The notes below the pieces were generated by a model. It was not told the origin of the DNA. It made no database searches and worked only from the letters and a program-made list of their open reading frames with translations. 64,000 bases of DNA from Sandaracinus amylolyticus (GTDB lineage: Bacteria > Myxococcota_A > Polyangia > Polyangiales > Sandaracinaceae), in assembly GCF_021631985.1 (NCBI RefSeq), contig NZ_CP070225.1, forward strand, positions 6,386,001 through 6,450,000, in the 5' to 3' direction. Positions 18,723 through 27,745 of this stretch are shown piece after piece. Numbering within the stretch: position 1 is the first letter of the stretch; every line of letters starts with the position of its first letter. Made by a program: the position numbers and the translations under genes.

Positions 18723-19708
18723 TGTGCGAGCGAGGCGTTGCCCGCGCCGGACGCGCGGATGCTCGAGCCGAACGAGCCCGCGACGCGCAGCTGGAACGCA
18801 CCGTCGGGCGCGCGGTACGCGCGCACGTCGGGCGCCATGTCGACCATCGTGAAGATCGCGCGGGTGCGATCGTTGCGCTCGCGATAGGGCGGCTTGATCT
18901 CGAAGCGCAGGATCACGTCGACGTTCGACATGCGGAGCGGCCGGAGCAGGCGCACCGTGCCGGCGCCGCGCAGCTCGAGGTCGTCGCTCGACGAGGTGAG
19001 CTGCTGCACGCGACCCACGCCGCGCTCGATCTGCATGCGCAGGTTGAGGTCGCCCGCGTTGAGCTGCTCGACCGTGATGCCGGTGCCGCGCATGCCCGGG
19101 ATCTCGAGGCGCGCGCGACCATCGCCGACGCTGAGCCCCGCGATGGTCAAGGTGACTTGACCTTCGGTGTTCGCGGCCTCGTCGGCGATCGTCACGTCGA
19201 CGTCGCCGCTCAACGTGCCGGCGATCGGCAGCTGCACGTAGCGGCGCAGCGGCCCGATGCGCTGCAGCGCGACGTCGACGAGGTGGGCCTGCACCTGCGT
19301 GCTCGTCTCGCCGTCGGAGAATCGGCCCTCGATCGTGCCGCCGCCGCCGAGCTCCGCGTAGAAGCCCACCGACGTGGTGCCGCCGAGCAGATCCAGGAGG
19401 CCGACGCGCGCCGTCACCGTCGTCAGCGAGAGCGCGGTCGGACGCTCGCCTTCTTCCTCGGCGGGCAGCGTCAGGCTCACGCCGGTGAGCTCCACGCCCG
19501 TGATCCACGACGGCGAGAGACCGACGATCTCGAGATCGGCGCCGGGCATCGCGCGCTCGACCTCGTCCTCGATCCGATCGCGCACGCGGTCGTACGGGAA
19601 CGTGCAGTACGCGAACGTGACGAAGCAGAAGAGGAACCAGAGCGGATAGAGCACGAACCGGCGGAGGTTCGTCTTCGCGCGCTCACTGAGGTTGAAGGGC
19701 AGGTTCAC
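18719..19708 (-). CDS. gspN: Type II secretion system protein GspN
   Basis: A 329-residue bitopic inner-membrane protein. A membrane helix lies at about residues 17-37 (FVLYPLWFLFCFVTFAYCTFPYDRV), followed by an AsmA-like beta-rich periplasmic domain (DLEIVGLSPSWITGVELTGVSL). This N-terminal signature and position after gspM identify GspN. The GTG start has GAGG about 6 nt upstream and lies 13 bp after gspM. GspN is absent from many T2SS loci; its role in assembly is not settled. Confidence 0.85.
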   Translation of the reverse strand: MNLPFNLSERAKTNLRRFVLYPLWFLFCFVTFAYCTFPYDRVRDRIEDEVERAMPGADLEIVGLSPSWITGVELTGVSLTLPAEEEGERPTALSLTTVTARVGLLDLLGGTTSVGFYAELGGGGTIEGRFSDGETSTQVQAHLVDVALQRIGPLRRYVQLPIAGTLSGDVDVTIADEAANTEGQVTLTIAGLSVGDGRARLEIPGMRGTGITVEQLNAGDLNLRMQIERGVGRVQQLTSSSDDLELRGAGTVRLLRPLRMSNVDVILRFEIKPPYRERNDRTRAIFTMVDMAPDVRAYRAPDGAFQLRVAGSFGSSIRASGAGNASLAQ

Positions 19709-19721
19709 GTCGATCCTCGGA

Positions 19722-20360
19722 TCACGGAGGAGAAGGAGGTCCCGCGCGCACGGCGCCGCCGGGGCCCACCGGGCGCACCGCCGTCGGTCGATCGCCGCCG
19801 CCCGCGCCCGCGTCGCGATCACCGCCGCTGCGATCGAAGGTGATGACGCCGAGCTCCAGGTTGTAGTGATCGCCTTCCTGGAAGTGGTCGATGTGCACGC
19901 GCTCGATCGCGATCGGGTACGGCGCGCTCTCGAGATCGGTCATCAGTCGGACCGCCTGGCGCAGCGTCGTGCCGGGGAAGCTCGCGCGCACGTGGCGCTT
20001 GCGGAAGCGTCCTTCCTGCACCTCGGGCTGGTTCGTCACCGACGCGATCTGCATCTCGCGCGCGCTCGAGCGGCCCTCGAGGAACGTGCCGAGCTCGGGC
20101 GCGCGCTGCGCGTAGCGGGCCTCCGCGGCGTTGCGCTCGGCCTCGCGCTGCGCGAGGCGATCCTCGGCGCGATCGATGTCCGAGAGCACGCTCGCGATCT
20201 GCTCGTTCTGCTCCTCGAGCTCGCCGATCGCGCTCGAGAGCAGATAGACCGGCAGCATGATCACGCTCGCCGCGCCCACGGCGCCGAGGATGCGCACGAG
20301 GCGCTTCTCGCGATCGGTGAGCGCTTCCCACTGCGCTCGCAGCGCTTCGAACCGATTCAT
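19722..20360 (-). CDS. gspM: Type II secretion system protein GspM
   Basis: A 212-residue inner-membrane protein: short cytoplasmic N-terminus with WEALTDREKRLVRI, one helix at ~26-44, then a coiled coil (EELEEQNEQIASVLSDIDRAEDRLAQREAE pattern) and a small ferredoxin-like periplasmic domain. WxxLxxREK at the N-terminus is typical of GspM. The C-terminal 35 residues are Gly/Pro-rich and probably disordered. It overlaps the gspL stop by 4 bp and would partner GspL in the inner-membrane platform. Confidence 0.85.
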   Translation of the reverse strand: MNRFEALRAQWEALTDREKRLVRILGAVGAASVIMLPVYLLSSAIGELEEQNEQIASVLSDIDRAEDRLAQREAERNAAEARYAQRAPELGTFLEGRSSAREMQIASVTNQPEVQEGRFRKRHVRASFPGTTLRQAVRLMTDLESAPYPIAIERVHIDHFQEGDHYNLELGVITFDRSGGDRDAGAGGGDRPTAVRPVGPGGAVRAGPPSPP

Positions 20361-22051
20361 TGCTCGCCCTCCCCGCCGCGCGAGCGGCCGCCGCGGCCGC
20401 GCTTGGTGGGACCGCCGCCCGCGGGCTCTTCACCGGGGCACAAGATGTCCGCCTCGACGCGATAGAGACGCCGATCGTTCGGCGCCTGGGTGAGCGGCCC
20501 GAGCTCGAGCTCTCGGAAGCACTCCACCTGACCGAGCGCCTGCGCGATGCGATCGCGATCCTCGATCGAGCGCACGATGCCCGCGAGCTCGAAGTGACCG
20601 CCGCTGCGATCGTCGCCGAGATCGATGTGCAGCCGCTGCACGTCGTGCGTGATGTCGCTGGGGATCGCGCCCGAGATCGCGGCGAGCGCGTCGTACGCGG
20701 TGAAGCGCGGCATCGGATCGCTGCGCGCGCCGCCGCCCTCGAGGAGCGTGCGCGCGCGCGTCGTGCTGCGCGTCTCCTCGCCCAGTCGATCGCGGGTGAC
20801 CTGCGCGAGCTGTCCCTCGAGCGCCTCGCGCCGCGAGTCGAGCACCGACCAGCGCGCGTACGTCGAGAAGAGGAACGCGCACACGATCGCCGCGGCGCAC
20901 GCCGCGAAGAGCGGCGCGTGCTGCCGGATGACGCCGGTGGTGCGGCGCGCGACGAACTCGCCCTTGCGCAGGTCGAGCCGCTTCGTGCGACCGAGCCCGC
21001 GTGCCGCGAGCGCCAGAGCGAGCGCGTAACGAGCGCGCACCACGGGATCGATCCCGCTCGGCACCGGCTGGGTGTCGGGCACCTGGAGCAGCTCGACCGG
21101 CTGGCCGAGCACGTCGCCGATCCAGCGCGGCACGCGCTCGTCGTGCACGCGATGACCGGACACGTGGATCGCGACCGGGGCCTCGCCGCCCTGCATGCGC
21201 CACGCGGCGAACGTCTGGCGCAGCTCGCGCGCGAGGCGCTCGGCGGCCGAGCCCGAGAACGCGGTGTCCATCGCGGGGCTCGTCGCGAACGACGCATCGC
21301 CCGCGTCGTCGACGCCCGCGGAGATGGTGCGCGCGAGCGCGGTCGTGCCCTTGCGCAGGATGCACACGTCGGTGCGGCGCGCGCCGAGGTGCACGATCAC
21401 GTGCGGCCCTTCGGTCGCGAGCGCGGGCATCACCTGCGCGAGGCCGTCGAGCGCGGCCGCGCCCACCGCGAGCTCCACCGGATCGGCGCGCCACGCCGCG
21501 AGCTGATCGAGGTACCCGCGCACGCGCGACTTGGGCACCGCGACGACGAGCACGTGCAGCTTCGCGTTCTCGACCTCGATCGTCTGGTAGTCGAGCAGCG
21601 TCTCGCTCGCGTCGAAGGGCACGAGCGCTTCCATCTCGATCGGGAGCAGCTCGTCGATCTTCTTCGCGACCGCGGCGGGCAGCTCGATGCGGCGCATCGA
21701 CGCTTCTTCGCCGGGCAGCGCCGCGACGATCGAAGGACGCGGCGGGCTCATGCGGCGCACGAGCTCCTCGAGCGCGACGCGGATCGGATCGGGCGGCTCG
21801 ACCGGCGCTTCGGGCTCGCTCGGCGGCGGCGGCGCGGGCTCGGTGCCCGGGAACGCTTCGGGGCGGTCCGAACCAGCAAACACCGTGGGCACCGGCGCGA
21901 GCATCGGCGCCGCAGCGACCGGCTCCGGCGGGCTCGGCGCGAGGATCGGCACCTCTTCGAAGCGCGCGATCTGCTTGTTGCGCAGCGACGTGCGAATGAG
22001 AACGCCGCGTACTGCGTCGGGCGCGATCTCGATGCCCAACAGGTTCGCCAT
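20357..22051 (-). CDS. gspL: Type II secretion system protein GspL (PilM/PilN-like)
   Basis: A 564-residue platform protein. The N-terminus (MANLLGIEIAPDAVRGVLI) begins an actin-like cytoplasmic domain resembling PilM, interrupted by a Pro/Glu-rich insert at about 35-90. A membrane helix lies at about 376-395 (LFAACAAAIVCAFLFSTYARW), followed by a coiled coil and a periplasmic PilN-like domain. It is longer than typical GspL (about 400) because of the insert and a basic Gly-rich tail. GspL links the GspE ATPase to GspM. It overlaps gspK by one base (TGATG). Confidence 0.88.
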   Translation of the reverse strand: MANLLGIEIAPDAVRGVLIRTSLRNKQIARFEEVPILAPSPPEPVAAAPMLAPVPTVFAGSDRPEAFPGTEPAPPPPSEPEAPVEPPDPIRVALEELVRRMSPPRPSIVAALPGEEASMRRIELPAAVAKKIDELLPIEMEALVPFDASETLLDYQTIEVENAKLHVLVVAVPKSRVRGYLDQLAAWRADPVELAVGAAALDGLAQVMPALATEGPHVIVHLGARRTDVCILRKGTTALARTISAGVDDAGDASFATSPAMDTAFSGSAAERLARELRQTFAAWRMQGGEAPVAIHVSGHRVHDERVPRWIGDVLGQPVELLQVPDTQPVPSGIDPVVRARYALALALAARGLGRTKRLDLRKGEFVARRTTGVIRQHAPLFAACAAAIVCAFLFSTYARWSVLDSRREALEGQLAQVTRDRLGEETRSTTRARTLLEGGGARSDPMPRFTAYDALAAISGAIPSDITHDVQRLHIDLGDDRSGGHFELAGIVRSIEDRDRIAQALGQVECFRELELGPLTQAPNDRRLYRVEADILCPGEEPAGGGPTKRGRGGRSRGGEGEQ

Positions 22052-23475
22052 CAGTCCACCCGGTAGTAGTAGAAGATGCCGAGCCCCGGCATCGTGCCCG
22101 CGTTGGGCGGCGGCGGGGTCCAGCGATCGTGGAAGTTCATGACGGTGCGCACGCGGACCGTCGCGCGACCGACGGTGCCGGTCGACTGGATCGTGAGGAT
22201 GCGTGCCGCGGTGACGAACGCGGCCTCGACCTGCGTCCCCTGCTGCTGCGACATCGTGACGGGACGGAACAGGATCGGGTTGTCGGTCCCGAGGAAGCCC
22301 GCGAGCATCGGATAGAGATCGCGCTCACCGCCGCGTCCCTCGAGGAACGAGCGGAAGTCGCGCGGATGCGTGAACCACGGGATCGGCGCGATCATCCGCA
22401 GCGTGCGCATGATCTGGATGAATTTGCTCGCCTCGAGCGGGTCGGTGCAGAGCGGCTGATCGGTGAGGATCGAGCAGACGCGCGCGATCAGCACCTCGGG
22501 CGTCGCCTCGTTCGGGTTCACCGCGCCCGAGCCGTAGATCGTGATCGCGCGCGTGTTCGGATCGTCGGGATCGGGCTCGACGAACGTCGCCCAGAAGTCG
22601 TCGCCGACGCCGCGGATCAGGCGGATCTCCTCGATCGAGTCGAAGGCTGCGTTCTTCGCCTGATAGGGGTCGTCGAACATGCGGTAGACGTCGTCCTCGG
22701 CGCCGCCGCTGGCCACGGTGCTGGCGCCGGGATCGAACGTCGTTCGCTCGCCGTCGTAGTCCCACCAGTCGATCAGCGCGCTCACGACGTCGAGGCGCGA
22801 CGTGTACTGCCCGTCCGCATCGCGCTGCTCGAAGAGCGGATCGAACGGTGAAGGGGACTGATAGCCGCCCATCAGCGCGAACATCTGCATCGCGACGCCG
22901 GTGCGCGCGCGATCACCGTCGAAGTTCAGCGGGTCGCTGACGTTGAGCTTCGCGTTCTCCGCGAGCGCGATGATCTCGCAGGTGCCGCCGGTGTCGCCGA
23001 GGCCCTCGCTCGTCGCGAAGTCGACGCCGACGGTGTTGATCATCCCCGACTCCTGCATCCCCTCGTAGTCGCAGAACGGACGGAGGATCCCGTTCGCGTA
23101 CGACCACACCGGGATCATCGGCGGGCCACGGCCGGTGAGCAGCTGGTAGATCGGCGCGACGGTCGCGCGGATCGCGGGCTCCTGCGACACGAGCAGGCGC
23201 GTGAGGTTGAGCCCGCTCTTCGCCATGTACTCGGCGCGGAGCTGATCGCGCTCGGTCGTCGCGACGACGTACGACGCGGTCGTGCTCTCGTGCATGTCGG
23301 CGAGCATCACCGCGAGGATCGCGACCGCGGTCATCGCGATCACGAGCGCGAGCCCGCGCTCGCGCAGGCTCCGCTCGCTCTTCCGATCACGGCCACAGAG
23401 CCGGCCGCGACGCTCGCGATCCTTGCTGTCGCCCGAGCCGCGGAAGGGCCCGATGCCGTGCGCCCGCGCAGTCAC
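22051..23475 (-). CDS. gspK: Type II secretion minor pseudopilin GspK
   Basis: A 474-residue minor pseudopilin, the largest of the tip pseudopilins. The predicted prepilin peptidase site follows SLRERG, and the mature start LALVIAMTAVAILAV lacks Glu5, as is normal for GspK. The large periplasmic region includes the family helical insertion and the segment EIIALAENAKLNVSD (N-A-K-x-N). The cytoplasmic leader is long (about 42 residues) if the overlapping GTG start at 23475 is right; a shorter start is possible. GspK caps the GspI-J tip complex. Confidence 0.88.
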   Translation of the reverse strand: MTARAHGIGPFRGSGDSKDRERRGRLCGRDRKSERSLRERGLALVIAMTAVAILAVMLADMHESTTASYVVATTERDQLRAEYMAKSGLNLTRLLVSQEPAIRATVAPIYQLLTGRGPPMIPVWSYANGILRPFCDYEGMQESGMINTVGVDFATSEGLGDTGGTCEIIALAENAKLNVSDPLNFDGDRARTGVAMQMFALMGGYQSPSPFDPLFEQRDADGQYTSRLDVVSALIDWWDYDGERTTFDPGASTVASGGAEDDVYRMFDDPYQAKNAAFDSIEEIRLIRGVGDDFWATFVEPDPDDPNTRAITIYGSGAVNPNEATPEVLIARVCSILTDQPLCTDPLEASKFIQIMRTLRMIAPIPWFTHPRDFRSFLEGRGGERDLYPMLAGFLGTDNPILFRPVTMSQQQGTQVEAAFVTAARILTIQSTGTVGRATVRVRTVMNFHDRWTPPPPNAGTMPGLGIFYYYRVD

Positions 23476-24173
23476 GGGTTGTACACCGCGTGGTTGAGGG
23501 CCCAGTTGATCGGGATCACCGCGCGCGTCGTGTACGTCTCGGTCCGGCGCGGATCGATCACGCCCGGCACGACGAGCTGCACGCGCACCTGCGTCGGCAG
23601 GCGGTTCGCCTGGGTGCCGGTCGGCGTCGCGTCCCACGAGTCGACCCACTCGAGCGTGAGCCCGTCGAGGTACTCGAGGGTGAACTCGCGCACGTCCTCG
23701 ACCATGATCGTGAGGTCGCCGCCCTCTTCGGGGTTCGCGTCGATGCGGCGCTGCTCGCGGCGCACGAGCGCGGTCTGATCGCGATGCTCGGGATGGCGCG
23801 CGAGGAAGTAGCTGAGCTCGTTCTGATCCGACTCGTGCGCGTCGCGATAGAGCCGGCGGTGCGAGAACGACGTGAAGTCGATGCGGCTGCCGCGTCCCTG
23901 GCGATAGCCGTGGAACGTCGTGAGCATCGACTGCATCGACGGGTTCGGATTGACGTGCACCGAGACGTACGCCTGCGAGAGCTCGCGGACGATGCGCTCC
24001 ATCGCCACGCGCACGACGTGCGCGCGATCGGCCTGCTCCTCGACGCGCGACTTGTTGCGCATCGTCTGGGAGAAGCCGCCGTACACGACGGTCGTGATGA
24101 TCGCGAGGATGGTCACCGCGACCATCGCCTCGATCAGCGTCATGCCGCGGGTGCGCAGGCGAGCGCGGCTCAC
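23472..24173 (-). CDS. gspJ: Type II secretion minor pseudopilin GspJ
   Basis: A 233-residue pseudopilin. The leader is 10 residues (ending LRTRG), followed by MTLIEAMVAVTILAI with Glu5, then a beta-rich periplasmic domain including the GspJ-like region FSHRRLYRDAHESDQNELSYFLA. The GTG start overlaps the gspI stop by 3 bases (GTGA) and its own stop overlaps the gspK start. It forms the tip complex with GspI and GspK. Confidence 0.9.
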   Translation of the reverse strand: MSRARLRTRGMTLIEAMVAVTILAIITTVVYGGFSQTMRNKSRVEEQADRAHVVRVAMERIVRELSQAYVSVHVNPNPSMQSMLTTFHGYRQGRGSRIDFTSFSHRRLYRDAHESDQNELSYFLARHPEHRDQTALVRREQRRIDANPEEGGDLTIMVEDVREFTLEYLDGLTLEWVDSWDATPTGTQANRLPTQVRVQLVVPGVIDPRRTETYTTRAVIPINWALNHAVYNP

Positions 24174-24886
24174 AGCCCACCTCCGCTGCGGCCCGGAGGC
24201 GGCGTGCCCGGAGGCGGCGTGCCCGGAGGCGGCGTGCCGTTGATGAGCTGATCGGCAGCCTGCTGCGTGACCGCGGCCGGCGGCTGCTCGGCGACGAGGT
24301 ACTGCACCACGTCGAACGAGCGCTCCTCCTCGCCCTCGTGCCAGCGCACCGTCACGCGCGCGCGCCGCACCTGCTCCTCGATCTGCGGCTTGAGCACCGG
24401 GAACGCGTACTGGAGCGCCATCTCGGAGACCATGTCGCCGCCGCCGCCCATCATCGCGCCCGACATGATCGACGTGACGTCGGGCATCTGCGGGGCGCCG
24501 CCCTCGGCACCCTCCGCGCCCTCCGCCGCCGCGCCGAGCCCCTCCGCGAGCTCTTCGTCGGTCGTCGACGCCTGATCGGGCAGCACGATGCGCGAGATCT
24601 CCCACTCGCACTCGAAGCCCTCGACCTCGCCGTCCTCGCAGCACGCGTCGTCGCCCGTCGCGCTCACCGCGGGCAGGCCCTCGCGCTGCATCTGCTCCTC
24701 GATCTCCGCCATCTTGCAGCGGGCGAGCAGCGTCGCGGTGGTCGTGAAGCGCGCGCGCGACGCGACCCGGATCGCGCCCGCTTCGCTCGCGAAGATCGCG
24801 GTCAGCGCGATCGCGAGGATCGCGACCGCGACCATCACCTCGAGCAGCGTGAAGCCGCCGATTGCCTTCGACGTGGAGCGGCGCAT
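24170..24886 (-). CDS. gspI: Type II secretion minor pseudopilin GspI
   Basis: A 238-residue pseudopilin with leader MRRSTSKAIGG and FTLLEVMVAVAILAI (Glu5). GspI is usually about 120-130 residues; here an Ala/Glu/Gly-rich insertion (about 105-140) and a Pro/Gly tail enlarge it. The tail derives from three perfect 15-bp units at 24192-24236, giving repeated G-T-P-P-P. A CCEDGEVEGFECEW cysteine cluster lies in the middle. Start and upstream stop share one base (TGATG). Confidence 0.88.
   Translation of the reverse strand: MRRSTSKAIGGFTLLEVMVAVAILAIALTAIFASEAGAIRVASRARFTTTATLLARCKMAEIEEQMQREGLPAVSATGDDACCEDGEVEGFECEWEISRIVLPDQASTTDEELAEGLGAAAEGAEGAEGGAPQMPDVTSIMSGAMMGGGGDMVSEMALQYAFPVLKPQIEEQVRRARVTVRWHEGEEERSFDVVQYLVAEQPPAAVTQQAADQLINGTPPPGTPPPGTPPPGRSGGGL
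24192..24236. repeat. Three perfect 15-bp tandem units inside gspI
   Basis: CCCGGAGGCGGCGTG occurs at 24192-24206, 24207-24221 and 24222-24236 without mismatch. On the minus strand it encodes the repeated Gly-Thr-Pro-Pro-Pro tail of GspI. In-frame unit length means copy-number changes would only alter tail length. Confidence 0.9.
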
Positions 24887-25590
24887 CAGTCGCGCACCTC
24901 GCTGGTGCCCTGATCGAGAAGCTCGTCGGGCTCCCACGCGTGATCGCGCACCCGCGTTCGCCCGGTGAGCGGGTGGATCTCGACCGAGAACACACGATCG
25001 CCGCCGTCGCTCAGCCAGATCACCGCGTGCTCGGTCTGGCCGCCCGGGAAGAAGTAGATCGATCCGCGTCCGTCCTCGCGCGGGTCGGGCTCGTGCGGCG
25101 TGATCAGCCGCTCGATCGTGATCCCGTCACCGAGCGGGCGCGCCTGGTAGCGACGCCCTTCGATCGGCGAGAACGGCGACGCGCCGAACGAGGGGCGCAG
25201 CGTGCTCTCGATGCGCGCCTGCGCCGCGGCCCACGGATCGACGCCCGAGATGTCGTCGCCGCTGCCGTCCTCCGCGATCTCCGCGCGGCGCTCGTCGTTC
25301 GCGCGCGCGAGCGTCACGCGGCCGTGCGCCTCCTCGAAGCCCATCGTCTCCTGCTCGAGGTCGAACACGAGACGCACCGTCGTGCCGCGCGCGATGCTGC
25401 GGTTGTACGCGTAGCGCGCGCCCGCGGTGATCTTCATGCACGCCGATCGGAGCTGCGTGCGCTCGAGCGCGCCGAGGCCGTAGCCGAGACCGGTCGCCGC
25501 GAGCGCGATGATGATCACGACGATCATCATCTCGATGAGCGTCATGCCCTCTCGCGCCCTGCGCGCCCGCTCGCGACGGTCCCGCCGCAT
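24886..25590 (-). CDS. gspH: Type II secretion minor pseudopilin GspH
   Basis: A 234-residue pseudopilin. Leader MRRDRRERARRAREG is strongly basic and is followed by MTLIEMMIVVIIIAL with Glu5. A GspH-type beta-domain follows, with YFFPGGQTEHAVIWLSD near the end and a C-terminal HPLTGRTRV segment typical of the family. GspH links the pilus shaft to the tip. It lies 24 bp after gspG. Confidence 0.88.
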   Translation of the reverse strand: MRRDRRERARRAREGMTLIEMMIVVIIIALAATGLGYGLGALERTQLRSACMKITAGARYAYNRSIARGTTVRLVFDLEQETMGFEEAHGRVTLARANDERRAEIAEDGSGDDISGVDPWAAAQARIESTLRPSFGASPFSPIEGRRYQARPLGDGITIERLITPHEPDPREDGRGSIYFFPGGQTEHAVIWLSDGGDRVFSVEIHPLTGRTRVRDHAWEPDELLDQGTSEVRD

Positions 25591-25614
25591 CGCCCGCTCC
25601 GATCATCCGCGCGC

Positions 25615-26022
25615 TCACTGCGGGCGGATGTCGTCCTCCGTGCCCATCTGACCGTCGGCGCCGGCGCTCACGACGTAGATGTCGTCGCCCTCGCACTCGA
25701 TCACGAAGTCGTGATCCCACGCGTCGGTCGTGCGGCGCGAGCGATCGAGCACGCCCGCCTCGGTGAGGTCCGCGACCGTCGGGCAGTCCGCGCCCGGCTC
25801 CTGGCCGAGATAGAGCACCGCAGCCGACTGCACCTGCTGCGCGTCGGAGCGCGTCGCGTCCTCGCGCGCGCGGCGCAGCTGCGGCAGCACCGCGACACCG
25901 ACCGCCGTGGCGATCAGCGCCATGATGATGACGACGATCATGATCTCGACGAGCGTCATGCCCGAGCGACGGCGACGACGACGCGCGCGCTGGGTGATCT
26001 CCTTCTGGTTCTGCTGCTCCAT
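25615..26022 (-). CDS. gspG: Type II secretion major pseudopilin GspG
   Basis: The main pseudopilus subunit, 135 residues from the ATG at 26022, which has AGAGG about 5 nt upstream and gives a 20-residue basic leader ending RRSG. An in-frame GTG at 26073 would add 17 residues and make an over-long leader. The mature start is MTLVEIMIVVIIMAL with Glu5. The C-terminal calcium-loop region is present: DAWDHDFVIECEGDDIYVVSAGADG, with GTEDDI as the closing acidic motif. Length is normal. Confidence 0.92.
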   Translation of the reverse strand: MEQQNQKEITQRARRRRRRSGMTLVEIMIVVIIMALIATAVGVAVLPQLRRAREDATRSDAQQVQSAAVLYLGQEPGADCPTVADLTEAGVLDRSRRTTDAWDHDFVIECEGDDIYVVSAGADGQMGTEDDIRPQ

Positions 26023-26080
26023 CTCGGCCTCTCGCATGTGCTTCGTGAAATCGGCTTCGTGAATGACGTTCACTCTTCGG

Positions 26081-26506
26081 TCACTGGATGTTGTCGTCGT
26101 CGAGGAAGCTCCCGCTCGGCCCCGCCGACACGACGTCCACGTCCCCGTCGTCGTAGCGTCCCGGACAGCGCACCCAGAGCGGATGTCCCCACGCGTCGAG
26201 GGGCTCCTCGCGCAGGTAGTGCACGCCCGAGCGCGCGGGGTGCACGAGCTCGCGCATCGTGTGCGGGCAGCGCCCCATGTCCTCGCGGAACTGCGCGAGG
26301 GCGCGGCGCGTCTCCGCGATCACCGCGCGGGTGCGACGCACCTTCTCGCGCGCCTCGACGCTCTGCCAGATCGCGAAGCCCACCGCGATCACCATCAGCG
26401 CGGCCAGCACGCGACGCCACTGCCCGCCCGCGATCAGCTCGCGCAGCCGCGATCCCTGCCGTTCCCAGGGAAGCGCGACGCTGGAGGTGCGAGGACGGCG
26501 GGCCAT
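26081..26506 (-). CDS. GspG-like protein with an ordinary membrane anchor
   Basis: A 141-residue protein between gspF and gspG. Its C-terminal half repeats the GspG fold signature: PLDAWGHPLWVRCPGRYDDGDVDVVSAGPSG with a final FLDDDNIQ, matching the GspG calcium-loop region. The N-terminus, however, has a 30-residue basic cytoplasmic stretch and a helix (VLAALMVIAVGFAIW) with no G^(F/M)TLxE prepilin site. It therefore should not be processed or polymerised like a pseudopilin. A regulator or adaptor of pseudopilus assembly is possible; function is unproven. Confidence 0.75.
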   Translation of the reverse strand: MARRPRTSSVALPWERQGSRLRELIAGGQWRRVLAALMVIAVGFAIWQSVEAREKVRRTRAVIAETRRALAQFREDMGRCPHTMRELVHPARSGVHYLREEPLDAWGHPLWVRCPGRYDDGDVDVVSAGPSGSFLDDDNIQ

Positions 26507-26515
26507 GCATCGAGC

Positions 26516-27742
26516 TCACTGCACGAACTCGTTGATGCGCATCAGCGGCATCAGGATGGAGAACGCGATACCGCCCGAGATTCCTCCCATGACGACGATC
26601 ATCGCGGGCTCGAGCAGCGAGGTCATCGTCTGCACGCGCGTCTCGACCTGGTTGTCGTAGGCGAGCGCGACGTTCTCGAGCATCTCCTCGAGCTGACCCG
26701 AGCGCTCGCCGATCGCGATCATGTGCGTGACGATCGGCGGGAAGCGCCCGCTGCGCTTGAGCGGCACCGCGATGCTCTCGCCCTCGCGGATCGATCCCGT
26801 CGCTTCCTCGACGACGCGCTGCAGCTCGACGTTGCCGAGCACGTTCTTCGTGATCTCCATCGCGTGGAGGATCGGCACGCCGCTCTTGAGCAGCGTCGAG
26901 AGCGTGCGCGAGAAGCGCGACACCGCGACCATCAGGAAGAGCTTCCCGAAGAGCGGCAGTCCGAGGAGCCAGCGATCCCACTTCGCGCGGCCCTCGGTCG
27001 TCGTGACCCAGCGCCGCCACCCGTAGATCGCGCCCGCGATCATCAGGATGAGCAGCCACCAGTAGCCGGTGAACACGTCGCTCATGAAGATGAGCAGCCG
27101 CGTGTACCAGGGGAGCGCCTGCTGGAAGTCGTCGAAGATGCTCGTCACCTTCGGCACGACGACGACCATCATGATCGCGACGGTCGCCATGCTCATGAGC
27201 GCCATGAACGCCGGATAGGCGAGCGCCGAGCTGACCTTGTTCTTCAGCTTGCTCTGCGACTCGAGGAACTCCGCGAGGCGGCCGAGCACGGTCTCGAGCG
27301 TGCCCGAGGCCTCGCCCGCCGCGACCATGTTCACGAAGAGGTCGCTGAAGATCGCGGGGTGCGCCTTGAGCGCGTCGGCGAGGCTCGAGCCCTCGTTCAC
27401 CTTGTCGCGCGTCTGCGTGAGCGCGTTCTTCAGCTCGGGGTTCTCGAGCTGATCGATCAGCGCGCTCATCGACTCGACGAGCGGCACGCCGCTCTTGAGC
27501 AGCGTCGCGAGCTGGCGCGTCATCATCGCGACGTCGAGCGCGGAGACGCGGCGGAAGAAGCGCCCGAAGTCGACCTCGCGCGCGGTCTTCTTCTTCGCCT
27601 CCGACTCCTCGAGCGCCTGCGTGAGGATCACGCCGTCCTTGCGCAGGAGCGTGCGGAGCGCGCGGACGTTGTCCGCGTCGCGCACGCCCTTGATCTCCTT
27701 GCCGGAGGCGGACGCGATCCCGCGCCAGACGTAGACGGCCAT
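26516..27742 (-). CDS. gspF: Type II secretion inner-membrane platform protein GspF
   Basis: A 408-residue standard GspF. Two homologous T2SSF domains are visible, starting TRQLATLLKSGVPLVESM and SRTLSTLLKSGVPILHAM, each followed by a G-E-x-S/(G)-G turn (AAGEASGTLE, AIGERSGQLE). Three membrane helices lie at about 175-195, 225-245 and 378-398. The N-terminus MAVYVWRG is typical. It lies 3 bp after gspE. Confidence 0.95.
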   Translation of the reverse strand: MAVYVWRGIASASGKEIKGVRDADNVRALRTLLRKDGVILTQALEESEAKKKTAREVDFGRFFRRVSALDVAMMTRQLATLLKSGVPLVESMSALIDQLENPELKNALTQTRDKVNEGSSLADALKAHPAIFSDLFVNMVAAGEASGTLETVLGRLAEFLESQSKLKNKVSSALAYPAFMALMSMATVAIMMVVVVPKVTSIFDDFQQALPWYTRLLIFMSDVFTGYWWLLILMIAGAIYGWRRWVTTTEGRAKWDRWLLGLPLFGKLFLMVAVSRFSRTLSTLLKSGVPILHAMEITKNVLGNVELQRVVEEATGSIREGESIAVPLKRSGRFPPIVTHMIAIGERSGQLEEMLENVALAYDNQVETRVQTMTSLLEPAMIVVMGGISGGIAFSILMPLMRINEFVQ

Positions 27743-27745
27743 GCG

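Noticed and set aside
15387-18887. Very long plus-strand frame opposite Hsp70 and the membrane protein
   Set aside because: Composition is His/Arg/Asp-rich shadow of the minus-strand genes, with no domain; the opposite strand carries clear families.
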